A stretch of 48,261 bases of DNA. Origin: Seison nebaliae (taxonomy: Eukaryota; Rotifera; Pararotatoria; Seisonacea; Seisonidae). The notes beneath the pieces were generated by a model that was not told the DNA's origin, ran no database searches, and worked only from the letters and a program-made list of their open reading frames with translations. The stretch lies in NCBI GenBank assembly GCA_023231475.1, contig JALJEE010001568.1, forward strand, positions 1 through 48,261, written 5' to 3'. Position numbers and translations under genes: made by a program. Each line of letters begins with the position of its first letter. The stretch's first letter is position 1. Positions 38,146-48,261 of the stretch are shown here, piece by piece.

Positions 38146-41100
38146 TCAAAAATAATCGTCATCTTTCAACTTGTCGGATGCGCGATCTGTCGACGTTGAA
38201 CAACGAAGGGAATTGGCATAAGTGGGCATTCGAATACGATTATTATTCGTTTTGTTCTGTTGCTGACCGTTCATCTGATATTTGGAGGTTGAAGAGATTT
38301 GTGGCAAATGCTGTTGTTGAATTAATTGATTATTCACTGTCGATGAGGGCGAAGTGTGGGAAGTGGAAGAAGATGATGATATTGTTAATGGAATCGATGG
38401 ATTGTTGTTGTTGTTGTTTGATGGATATAAATCGAATTTATAAATATAAATACGACAATCTTTCGAAGCGAGTGCCATTGTGTTGTGATCGATAAGAGCG
38501 ACATCGAAACATTGACAATGTTTTACTCGACTCTCCACCGCTTTAATTCGTTCGTTATTCGAATTGTAAATTGTTAAGTTGAAGTTATTATGATTATCGG
38601 CTATGATGACTTCGTCATTACCTCTCGTATTGATGAGGACACCAATTGGATAATTGGTGACACCTTCCTGCCCAATTTGATACACGAACACTCCATCATA
38701 TGTGAAAACTTTGACACAATGTGCACGATTATCACTAATGAAAATTTGTTGTTTCTTGTTACAAGCAATGTCGTTGGGGAAGTCCAACATTTTTGTACAA
38801 GTGAACTTACTCACTATCTCTCCCGTGCACGTAAATATGATAACTCTCATCACCTAGATAATGGAATAGAATGAAGAAAGAAAGAAAAATAGGAACTTTA
38901 CATTCTACCACAATTATATTCGAATCGTCGTCGACACAAATACCCCTCGGATGTTGCAATGTGTTAGCACCGAATTTTCGAATGAAATGACCGTCTCTAG
39001 TAAATAATTGAATTTGATGAGTTGGTGATCGTTCGGTGATAACGATATCATTCGTTTTGGGAACGATTGCAACCCGATTGGGATAATGTAATTGTCCGTC
39101 CAATTTTCCGGGAACTCCAAATGAAAATTTAAAATTACCTTTTTGATCAAATAATTGAATTCGATGATTGTTCGTATCAGCAATGATGATATCACCATCA
39201 GGGAAAACGGCAATTCCACTCGGTTCGGAAAATTGACCATTGTTCGTTCCATTCTCACCAAATTTCATATGATAAACGATCTTTTGTCGAGGAATTGATG
39301 ATTTACTTGACGATGATGATGACGACTGATGTTGTGCTGGTTGTGATTGTGTTTGTTGTAATTGCTGTTCTATCATTGGATGTGTCGAATCTGATAAATG
39401 ATCATTGTTATCGTTAAATTTTTGTATTGGATCGTCTGAAGTGAATGGTTGCATTGAATGTGTCGAATGATTATATTGTGTTGAATTGAAATGAGATGAT
39501 TGATTATGAATGAATTGCATATCCATATGATGGTTCTTTGATATATAATTATAATTTGACGGTTGTTGTGATGATGGTTGTTGTTGTTGTTGTTGGGAAG
39601 GATAGGATCGACAATGAAAATTATTTGCAATGGCACCAGAAGTGCCAGCATTCGAATAATAATCATTACTATGTTTTGAATAATTTATTAAATTATGATT
39701 CGACGTATCACGATATGGTAATCGATCATCGACTAATGTCGATGTCGAATTACCAATTGATGGTGTTCCTCTTTGATAAATTGATGATGATGATTGTTGT
39801 TGTTGTTGTTGTTGTTGTGATTTCCATTGATGATCTTTTGATTCATATAAATTATTAGCGAAACGTCTTTGTTGTTGTTGTTGTTGTTGTTGGGGTGGAT
39901 GATGAGGATGATGTTGGGGATGATGAGAAAAATCATTTCCCATCGACTGTGAATAGAATTCATGTGATTGTTGTTGTTGTTGTTGTTGTTGTTGATGATG
40001 ATGATGATTTTTATGACTTTGATGATTATTATGTGATGAATGATGAGAATGAATACTTCCATATGGTAAACGATCGTTAGCGGATCCTGACGATGTAGTA
40101 AATGGTAGATTGACGGTGATGGTTCTCGCTCGTTCATTCATCATCGATGAATGTCCATTTGTCGATGAACTAAAACAATTCTGATGATGTTTCTCAGAAA
40201 TCATCGGCATTTTCATTAAACTATCAACATAATTATTAATTGAACATGAATTTGTTTTCGATGTCGATCGTCTCACCATCATTTGATCGTGATGTTGAGA
40301 AAATTTCTGAAATCGATTTGATTCAAATAAATTCGAATTATTCAATTCCGACGGAATATTCGACGTAATTTCTGATAATAATAATTCTAATAGAAAATTC
40401 TCAACTTTCTTCTCAATCAATTTATCGAATGTTAATGGCAATTCATCATTCCTCTCACCCATTTCTGATGATCGAAATATTTTCATTTGTTCATCATCTT
40501 CACCACCAAACGATAAATTTCCATGAGTTCCTGATCGATGATTATTATTGTTGTTGTTATTATTATTATTCTTATTATTATTAAACGATGATGTCGATGA
40601 TGATAATGAATGTGATTGTTGTGGATGCATATAAAAATGTTGATGAACATCTTTCTTCTTTCCATCATTTCCATTTGATGATTCCTGATTTTTTTGTTCT
40701 CCTCCAAATCTTTGTCCATCCATCTCATCCGATTCATTCAATTCATTAATAATCATTTGTTGCAGATATTGGAGAGTGGATAAATCATGCGAATTCATTC
40801 TCAAACTCTTCAAATGATTCCAACAGATTCTGATGGAACTCAAATGTTCGTCTTGTTGTCGAAGTAGCGAGAAAATGTTCTGCTCAATTTGTTGTCTCAT
40901 CATAATGAAATGTGGTAGATTGGATTTGGATAACGATTCGTTCATTAGACGATCATATCGTTGTAATTCCAAAAATATGGTTTTCATTTGTTTCAGATGA
41001 TATTGATATCTTGAACTCAGATAATTGACAATCGAATTGAATTTATCATTGATTCGATCTCGAATAATTAATAATAAATAAATACATCGATCAACATAAT

Positions 41101-42896
41101 TGTTAAGAGTGGAAGAGATATTGGATGGAATGTTCGTCGACAAATCGTCATCCTTCAACAGATTTCCGTTATCTCGTAAATAATCGAATCGAACTTCCTC
41201 CCAATACGAATATTGATTCTGTATCGTCGAGACGATACGATGAAGAATATTTTGGAAAGATTCACTTTTCCTTCGAATTTCGTCTGATCGAACAGTCAAA
41301 ATATTCGGACATTCTTTCTCCTCCATCTCTATCGGAATAATCGAATCATTATGAAATCGATAACAATCGTTCCGATTCTCTTCATTTCCACATCCCTCAC
41401 ACAATAATTGCCCACATTGCAGACAAATGAATTTCACATGAAATTTCAAATGGAAAGGACAAATTATTCTCCGATGAACTCTCTCCAAATTTCTCATTAG
41501 TAAATTGACAGTTCTCTCTTTCTTCTCATCAGCTTTTATTTGTTTCTTCGAAATTTCCAATTCCAATTTACCGGATGGTAATCGATCTTTCCGTAGAATC
41601 GGTGCCACATGAATACTCACGTCATTAATCAATAATTCTTTTTTGACGGTTTGATGATTGTGAAAAATCTTCATCAGTCGATGTACATCGATACAACGTT
41701 CGCATAAATAACATTCACAATCGTAACAAAAATTTAATAGAATTTCATTTTTGTTCATTTTCTCCGTACGATCTCTCCACTCTTCGTGTAATCGTTCACT
41801 ACATTGTCCACAGTTGTAGGGCATGTGATTGAATAATAATTTCCGCAGATATTTCTTCGATGAGTTTGTGGTGGTTGAGAGAGTTGAAGAATTTTTTTTG
41901 AAGAAAATCGAATTGACCATTTCATTATGATCTATTTCATCCTTCTCTTTCTCATCAATAATGACATGCTCCTCTATCATATCGCCTTTATCTTCCTGTT
42001 CTTCTTCATTTTCATCTTTATTTTCTTCTTCTCCGATTCTTCTTTCTATTTCCATATTATTCGATGACGGTAAAGGTGAAGAAGACGAATTAGTTTTATT
42101 TGAAAGAATCCCAATCGGTGGTAATAAATCAACGAGATAATTCGATATTTTATGTTGGAAATCCTTCTCCGTTAACATGCATGAATGATCGTTCTGAGAA
42201 TTCTTTATTTGTTCCGATAACTTTTCTACACTCTTCGAATTGAATTGAGAAATCTGGAAACAAATGGGACATAAAATCATCGGTAAATTACTGAACGAAT
42301 TAATGATTTCATGAACATGGGTCATTTCATTCGGAGTTGTTGTTATTGTTGGTTGTGGTAGTGGTGGTGGTATAGACGGTGACGATGATGATGTAGGTGA
42401 ATTTGATTTCTTTGATAATTTGTCTTGTTCATAAGACTCGATGAATATCTCTCGAGAATTGATGTTAATCGAATGAAAATCATCATCCACATAGATGTGA
42501 GTGATACGGAGAAGTGCATGAATGAATAAAGTGGAGAATCGATCATTCGAATTAATCATGGTATAAAGATCGTTAGTAGAGAAAGAACAAATATGTTCAA
42601 CGATACAATTCTCACAAAATGAATGGAGACACATGAGAGATTTCATTGAGAATTTCGATTGTTTTTTCAAACAGAATAAACAATATCCTTTCTCCAAAAG
42701 AATTTCCATTCGATTTCTCGTCGATAATGATGGCATGAAATCATTATTTTCTTCATCATCTCTCACTGATGACACATTATATTGAATCGATATCGGTAAA
42801 AGAACAACATGTCTTTGCGGATATATATCAATATTCATCGCTTCATATAAATTACGGAATTGTTCCTCTAAACAAAAATTGAAATCAATTCTCTTC

Positions 42897-42943
<47 letters not shown>

Positions 42944-43801
42944 GTTGTTTGTTGGTAATTCCGAATTGAAATTGACAATGGAATTCTTTTGTGGTAAATT
43001 GAGAACATCGATATTATCAAGATTATCATTATTGTTATTATTTTGATTCATCATCATCATCATTTGATCATTAAATTTATGGTTTCTTTGACGGTTATAA
43101 GACGACGTTGATGATGATGATGATGATGTGATGATATGATCGCGATAATTATTTATTTGTAAATCTGATTTCGTCTCATTTTCCAATTGACAATTGAACA
43201 TTTTTATTAGGGATCGATCTTTGGTGATCGATGGTGAATTTGTGGTCATATATCTCTGATCATAAATCGGTCGATTAAACATGGCATTCGCCATCATTTC
43301 ACTACGTCCAAATAAGAAATGTGTTGGAGCACCCGAGTCAAAATATACCATATTCCGACCATCATCATATCTCGTAGATTGTTGATGGAAATCGGATGGT
43401 TGTGAATAATATTCGGTCGAATTATCGAAATTATCATTTGAATTAATTAAATTTAAACGTTCGTTATAATATTTTACATCGTCGTTGGGTAATCGATTTC
43501 GATTCGAGTGATTGAAATAAACATCGTCACAAACCGATCGAGATTTGATGGCCGTTTGACGATTTCTTTTCGCACTCTCCTTCTTGTCGTTTAGACACCA
43601 ATCGAAAATTTTCGATTGTTTCTTCGGTGCCGGTTTATCTTTCTCCTCTCCATCAGGATAATGGATGGAATCGAAATCATTCCGATCTGTGTCCGTCAAC
43701 AAATTATTTAGAAGTGACAATACATTTCTCTCACTCGCATTTGCTTCGCCTTCCAATTCATCGTTCGTCGAATCCGTCTCATTTGTCAATTGCCCTTTCA
43801 T
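38146..43801 (-). CDS. brat: TRIM-NHL translational repressor, Brat/NCL-1 orthologue
   Basis: Two exons (43801-38897 and 38853-38146) join in phase 0 inside VVECK|VMRVIIF to give 1870 aa. In order: a low-complexity N terminus; a split RING-like cysteine set (CLFC...CLHSFCENC near residue 370-395 and CPIC near 508); B-box 1 about 655-720 (CGQCSERLHEEW...CYDCECYLCERC); B-box 2 about 774-830 (CPFHLKFHVKFICLQC); a coiled-coil region; long Q/N/H/S tracts; then six NHL repeats from about 1510 to 1840. The NHL part is almost word for word Brat: FSEPSGIAVF, ADTNNHRIQLFD, TERSPTHQIQ, SDNRAHCVKVF, TNYPIGV, ADNHNNFNLTI, VKHCQCFDVAL. Brat/NCL-1 binds mRNA 3' UTRs through the NHL propeller and restrains growth and nucleolar size. 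At nearly twice the size of fly Brat, this copy is swollen by repeats. Confidence 0.94.
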
Positions 43802-45051
43802 TCACTTTCATTCGAATTCTCAAATTAAATTCGACTTTATACACGTCTTTTATCGGCAATTTTATCTGATTGACACGAATTTGTTCGTTCAGATAAAAAT
43901 CGATAAATCTTCTTTAAAGTTAAATTTTAATTCGTTTCTTTCTTCCTCTTGAAATGTTTCTGTTAAAGAATGAAAAGTGGATGATGATGAATGACAGGAA
44001 AGAGATCAACACCAGAAAAGAAATTACAGAAATTTAATGAAAAAGAAAATTTGAAAAGAAAATTTTTTTTAAAAAGGAACAAAATTCAGAAAATTAAAGT
44101 TGAAAGAGAAAAAAGAATTACCAAATCTACTTTTCCTCCCTAACATTTATTCTCCACGACGACGTATCGTACTATCTTGAGGAATTGTCATGAGAAAGAA
44201 AACTCGTCAATTCTCATTCTCCTCCGATAAAATAAATAAAGGAATTTGGATTTTATTTGAAAAAATTTATTTATTTTTTAAAAAAGTTCAATTAAAATCT
44301 TTTTTGTCATTCCACATTGTCAGATGGAAAATGGATCGATCCATCCATCATTCTCCCCTCACTCCTCCTCCAATCGACACCGATATGAAGTATTATCTTC
44401 CCTTTGTTTTTATTATTATGATCGCTAGTAAATCTCAAGTAAAATAAATAGGACAATTTATTGTGAGAGAAAGAAATGGGAAAGATGTTGTGAGGAAAAA
44501 TTTAAGAAAAATTTTATATTCAAATTTTAAGTTTAACGATTCGAATTTTTATTGACTTAAAATATTCTCCATCCTCTATCCACCATCTCCACGAGTTAGT
44601 GGACAGTGAATAATCGAATGTGAGTTCTGATAAGCATCATAACAATATTACATATATAGTATGTATATATCTATATATTATATAGGAATCATCGGAAATA
44701 AAGAGAAAATTGAGTTTGAATTGAAAAAAAAAATAGTAAAATTTTTTTCTTCTTTAAATGATATTACTGACAGTCAATTAAATTTCTTATCTCTCTCTTT
44801 CTCTCTCTTTCTGTTATTTAATTTTACATAATTTAATCTTCTTATTTATTCCATCTTTTTGAGGAAGAGAGAGAATTGTGTTTAGAAAGTGGAGATATAG
44901 ATAGAGACCCACCTATAGAAAGAGATAGTATACCTATATAAGAATTTTTTTAGAAATTTTATTAACATGCCACATAAATATACACAATCGAGATCTATTA
45001 TTTTTAATTCCATAAACGATTATTATTCTAGTTGTTGTTGTTGCTGTTAAT
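43802..45051. other. Upstream region of Brat and 3' flank of MAK16
   Basis: About 1.25 kb. A plus-strand frame at 44190-44447 shows no family resemblance. A TA-rich low-complexity patch lies at about 44645-44685 and a CT-rich patch at about 44790-44815. Confidence 0.45.
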
Positions 45052-46256
45052 TTATCCTCCTTTCATTATTTGACGTTGTTTCATAGGTGATGATTCTGTC
45101 GTTCGTTCAATTTCTATCGATTTCCTCGATCTTCCTTTCTTCTTCTTATTCTTTCCATCATCATCCGTCGTCGTTGTCGTCGTTGTCATTTCCGTATCCT
45201 TCAAAACGATTTCTAATGAAATTGGTGAGAAGAGAAAGAAGAAACTTCTATATCATCACAATCTGATTCACTTAAATCCTCAACAAATCCTCGATATAAT
45301 TCCTCTTCGTCACTATCATCCTCATCGTCTTCGTGATCATCTTCGAAATAACTTTGACTTCTGAAGGATGGAAATAAACAATTTTTTTGGACAAAATTTT
45401 TTTGTAACATTTTCTCTTTATTAACATCTTCTGTTGCGTCATCATCAACAATTTCAACTTCTTTTAATGCGTTATCAAACGCCATTTGAGAGAAATTATA
45501 AATTTCTCCGTACTAAAATCGGAAGAATTTTGAGAAAATTTGATGGAAATATTTTGGAGAAACTGTTCCTTCTTTCAGACGTTGAATTAATTCACTTTCA
45601 ATCGATTTAGTTATATTGGCTGCTGCTAACGCTTTCACTTCTCGTCGTTCTTCTCGTCTCGTAATCTTTTTGTTAAGTGGAATCACTTTCCTAATAAACA
45701 GTAATTAAATATGTCAAAAAGATGAAATGAAAATTTTACTGTTTCTGATTTGCGAGTCGTCTCATTCGAATGAGATATTGATGGATTCTGGTTAAACGTT
45801 GTTTACATTTATTTCTCAATTTTCTTTTCATAGAATGAATAGAAAAGAAAAAGAAGAAAAATCTAACGAATCCCAATAGATCAAATTAACGTCGATCTGT
45901 TCGAGAGCTTTCTCGAAATTAGCTGGCAATTCTATTTTTTCCCATAATTTTGCAGGTAAGTGTGAACGTTCTACCACTTTCATGTATAAGTAACATTTTC
46001 CTTTTTCTTCTCGAATTGTCGCATATTGAGCATTGGCTAAAGGACATGAAGTTCGATTGCAGAGACCACTGACATTGAACTGATTTCTACAGAAGCTCAA
46101 CGGTCTTGATCTAATTTAATGAAAATAAAAATAAGTTCGAAATGTTTTAACTTCACTTTGTAACTGCAGAAATTATTGCCAATGACACTCCAAATGACCT
46201 AAACAGATTTTATTAAGGATTAAAAAATTTGGTTGACTAACATCATCATTCTGCAT
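45052..46256 (-). CDS. mak16: MAK16, 60S ribosome-assembly factor
   Basis: Nucleolar protein needed for early 60S (27S pre-rRNA) processing. Seven exons (46256-46242, 46198-46152, 46110-45868, 45823-45740, 45690-45564, 45512-45246, 45198-45052) close in frame to 309 aa; human MAK16 is 300. Matches in order: [109 protein letters not shown], then the acidic FVEDLSESD block and a basic C-terminal tail ([14 protein letters not shown]). The zinc-binding Cys set of the N-terminal domain is intact. The tiny first exon (15 nt) and the last intron were fixed by alignment and frame. Confidence 0.95.
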
Positions 46257-46867
46257 TATCTATCTCCAGTTGCAGCTAGTTTTCTGAACAATTTCTTTGG
46301 AAAACATGAGTTCATCTACAAAAACTTTTTATCTTCGTATCTTTTATCGTAAATAATATGTTTTATTTTTTAAATTTTTAGTTTATCTAATCACGTGAAT
46401 AATTAAATGACCTTAAAATTTAAAATGAAATTTAATTTGAAATTTAAATGACTTTATGACCTTTAATAGAAGTTAGTGGAAATTCTATAACACCATATAC
46501 ATATAGTATAAACTAGTTTCTACTTTCTTTAAAAATTTAACAACTTTACCAGAATTTCTGTTATTATTGTTGATATCAGTTTATTCTAAACAATTTGAAA
46601 TTGACTGACTTACTTCTCAATTTTCAAGTAGTTTCTTTCAATACTAGAACTTTCATTTTACTTTTATTATAAGTTTAATATTTAAATTTGTTCTTACAAT
46701 AATTGATGTTAGGACATTTACTTGGTTAGTTATGGATTTAATGTAATTGGTCTGGAATTAAAAAAAAAAACTTAGTTATTTAAAATTGAAATTAGTAAAT
46801 GAAATAAAAAGAAAAAGAAAAATTCTGCAAAATTCATTGAACAATGATCGACTAAATTTTATAATTA
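46257..46867. other. Intergenic, no gene seen
   Basis: AT-rich spacer between MAK16 and the transposon remnants. No coding signal. Confidence 0.5.
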
Positions 46868-47440
46868 TTATAACATAAAATTATCTGACACATATCTGAC
46901 ATTTGGTGGCACATAAAGATTTGATTTGATGTTTTCGGATAATGGTTTTGATTCTTTTAGGACGACGTATAACGGACCAACGAATTCTCCCATGGCATTT
47001 ATAATCGGCATTATGGTATACGAATGCGTACATGCAGATTTATTTCGAAATAAGCCACGGATGTGCTTCTTGCCAATTTCCGATAAAGTTTTTCCGCTGG
47101 TCAATTCCAAATTAAAACCACTTCGATCGGAATTGATTATTTTGCTTTTCGATATTTTTGGATCGAAAATCGTATCCTTTATCTTATGGACAAATATCCT
47201 GGAACTTTCTTCAATAATTTCTTCGTTATCAACTTCTTTTGTAGTAGTAAATTTTGTAATTTTTCTACTTACTATTCCAAAACGTTGTTTAAACTTCGTT
47301 ATGTACGATTGAGATAATGTAAGATAAGGAATATCCAAATCTCTTGCCAATTTACTTCCAATAGTTAATAATATATTAATAGATCGATATCTTTTACAAC
47401 TATATTTTTGGCACGGAGCTGGAGAAAATGTTCATATAGT
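46868..47440 (-). mobile_element. Truncated pogo-like (Tc1/mariner superfamily, DDE_1) transposase
   Basis: The frame from about 47400 down to 46868 reads CKRYRSINILLTIGSKLARDLDIPYL, then ITKFKQRFGIVSRKITKF, IINSDRSGFNLELTSGKTL, KKHIRG, THSYTIMPIINAMGEFVGPLYVV and stops after YVSDNFML. This is the central part of a CENP-B/pogo-type DDE transposase: the N-x-D-x-SGF block carries the first catalytic Asp, and the T-H-S-Y-T-I-P-I-G-PL block follows as in insect and nematode copies. The helix-turn-helix N terminus and the second and third catalytic acids are missing, so it is a dead fragment. No terminal inverted repeats were found. It sits 3' of a hAT remnant on the same strand. Confidence 0.75.
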
Positions 47441-47474
47441 GTCTCTTTGAAATTGAATAGCTGCTCCTGCTGTT

Positions 47475-47641
47475 AGTTTAAACTCTTTTGATTTACTGAA
47501 CTTTAGTTTAAACTGTTTTTTGATAGTAGTGATGATAAAAAATTAGTTTAAACTATTTCAACTTAAAAAACTTTAGTTTAAACTTAATTAAAACTTTTCT
47601 GAACTAGCATTTTTGCTAGTTTAAACCGATTAGTTTATACT
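47475..47641. repeat. Array of AGTTTAAACT palindromes at the hAT 3' side
   Basis: Exact copies of the self-complementary 10-mer AGTTTAAACT start at 47475, 47505, 47545 and 47575. One-mismatch copies lie at 47618 (AGTTTAAACC) and 47632 (AGTTTATACT). Spacings are 30, 40, 30, 43 and 14 bp. Between the fourth and fifth lies a hairpin: AACTAGCA (47602-47609), loop TTTT, TGCTAGTT (47614-47621). The array overlaps the last codons and stop of the hAT transposase frame. Clustered short motifs at the inner side of element ends are typical of hAT transposase-binding subterminal repeats. Confidence 0.85.
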
Positions 47642-48261
47642 TTTTAGTTTTTATTGTCACCGTAGCGGGAACAGATAAAGTTCGGTTATAAATTTTATAT
47701 AAGCGTTTGAATTTGTAGTTTGACTGTTTCCAGTATTCTGTTATATCTTCACAATTGTTTACGATTTCTTCATTATATAGTCTTAATTCCACAGAAATAG
47801 AAGAATTTTTATTCTTTGCGGAAGATGCTTTTTTCTCCAAAAATTTAAAATAATGTAATAAATTGTCATCGCTAAAATCTTCCTCTTCATCGCCCATTGG
47901 TTCTTCTGAAATATTATTTTCCATACAAGTTTTAACAATTTTCTTTATTGAAATTGTTTTGCAGTCATCCAAACTGTATCGATATATTGGATGTAGAAAC
48001 GTACTTATAGCATAAATATTATCAAAACGAAAGTGATTTTCGTCCATAATATGTTGAAATCTGTGCTCTATTATTTTCACCATCATTCGACTTTCATACG
48101 AGTTTATCATATATACGTATAACTATTAGTCTCGCTAATTGCTACCAAACTATTTGTTTCTTCAATTTCTTCCATATTTGGAATTTTTTGGAACATTGCC
48201 ACCATGTTACTAGCATTATCCGTAACGATATAATTTACTTTTTGATAAATGTTCCATTCAA
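47616..48261 (-). mobile_element. hAT-superfamily transposase remnant, runs off the window
   Basis: At the window edge, the minus strand reads WNIYQKVNYIVTDNASNMVAMF, the hAT catalytic block (TDNASNM, with the second acidic residue). A stop follows near 48110. The next frame (48110-47616) reads IEHRFQHIMDENHFRFDNIY, then AISTFLHPIYRYSL and, near the end, ITEYWKQSNYKFKRLYKIYN and LSVPATVTIKTKKYKL. These are the C-terminal hAT blocks (I-A-T-F-L-D-P, and the dimerisation motif LSIPATS.PSER) in decayed form. The roughly 200-300 residues that normally separate the two blocks, including the Zn/insertion domain and the last catalytic Glu region, are mostly missing, so the copy is internally deleted and inactive. 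The N-terminal half and BED finger would lie beyond 48261. Confidence 0.8.

Noticed and set aside
39733-40137. Long frames with N, H, I or V runs overlapping the Brat gene on both strands
   Set aside because: They are other-frame readings of the triplet repeats inside Brat.
44190-44447. 85-aa plus-strand frame ending in a signal-like stretch (MKYYLPFVFIIMIASKSQ)
   Set aside because: No continuing exon with acceptable splice sites was found and the upstream half is low-complexity.
45052-45485. MAK16 last intron with a GTG donor (stop codon or frame problems)
   Set aside because: A GTT donor at 45245 with an AAG acceptor ending at 45199 keeps the frame and gives the expected basic tail, so no frameshift is needed.
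47475-47641. Possible CRISPR-like array
   Set aside because: The repeats are only 10 bp, palindromic and unevenly spaced in a eukaryotic transposon context. Subterminal repeats explain them better.

Overview
This is a eukaryotic, very AT-rich (by eye about 70% A+T) nuclear segment from a small animal with a compact gene layout: about 17 protein genes, one tRNA gene and two dead DNA transposons in 48 kb. Most introns are only 38-60 bp. Proteins such as a levamisole-receptor-like (UNC-29-type) acetylcholine receptor subunit, a KLP-6/KIF28 kinesin and a Brat/NCL-1 protein, together with the tiny introns, point to a nematode. A FOXN-like factor and asparagine-rich proteins would also fit other small AT-rich metazoans such as mites, so the phylum is an inference. 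I rebuilt gene models by hand from splice signals, reading-frame closure and similarity to families I know.

Left third (1-13.6 kb): the last exon of a fibrinogen-domain gene, tRNA-Arg(TCG), a one-pass membrane RING protein, a multi-exon type I membrane protein, an unrecognised seven-span membrane protein (8 exons, 300 aa), then two polo-like kinases in tandem on the minus strand. The first is an orthodox PLK1 and the second a diverged paralogue that kept four intron positions.

Middle (14-32 kb): an intronless nicotinic-type receptor subunit, a 13-exon KIF28/KLP-6 kinesin with a perfect RFX-type X-box 156 bp upstream of its ATG, a 3.1-kb gene-poor gap, a short CLASP-like TOG protein, and a 1171-aa single-exon forkhead factor full of poly-N/poly-Q.

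Right third (32-48 kb): a small mitochondrial-type membrane protein, an unknown one-pass membrane protein that shares a 255-bp upstream gap with ribosomal protein L32, an N-terminal asparagine amidohydrolase (NTAN1) with a large insertion, the 1870-aa TRIM-NHL protein Brat/NCL-1, and MAK16 (60S ribosome assembly). Last come remnants of a pogo-like (DDE) and a hAT transposon, with an array of AGTTTAAACT palindromes between them.

The genes are housekeeping, cell-division and neuronal genes with no operon-like functional grouping. The most unusual global property is splicing: nearly every intron starts with GTT instead of GTA/GTG, and many end in AAG.
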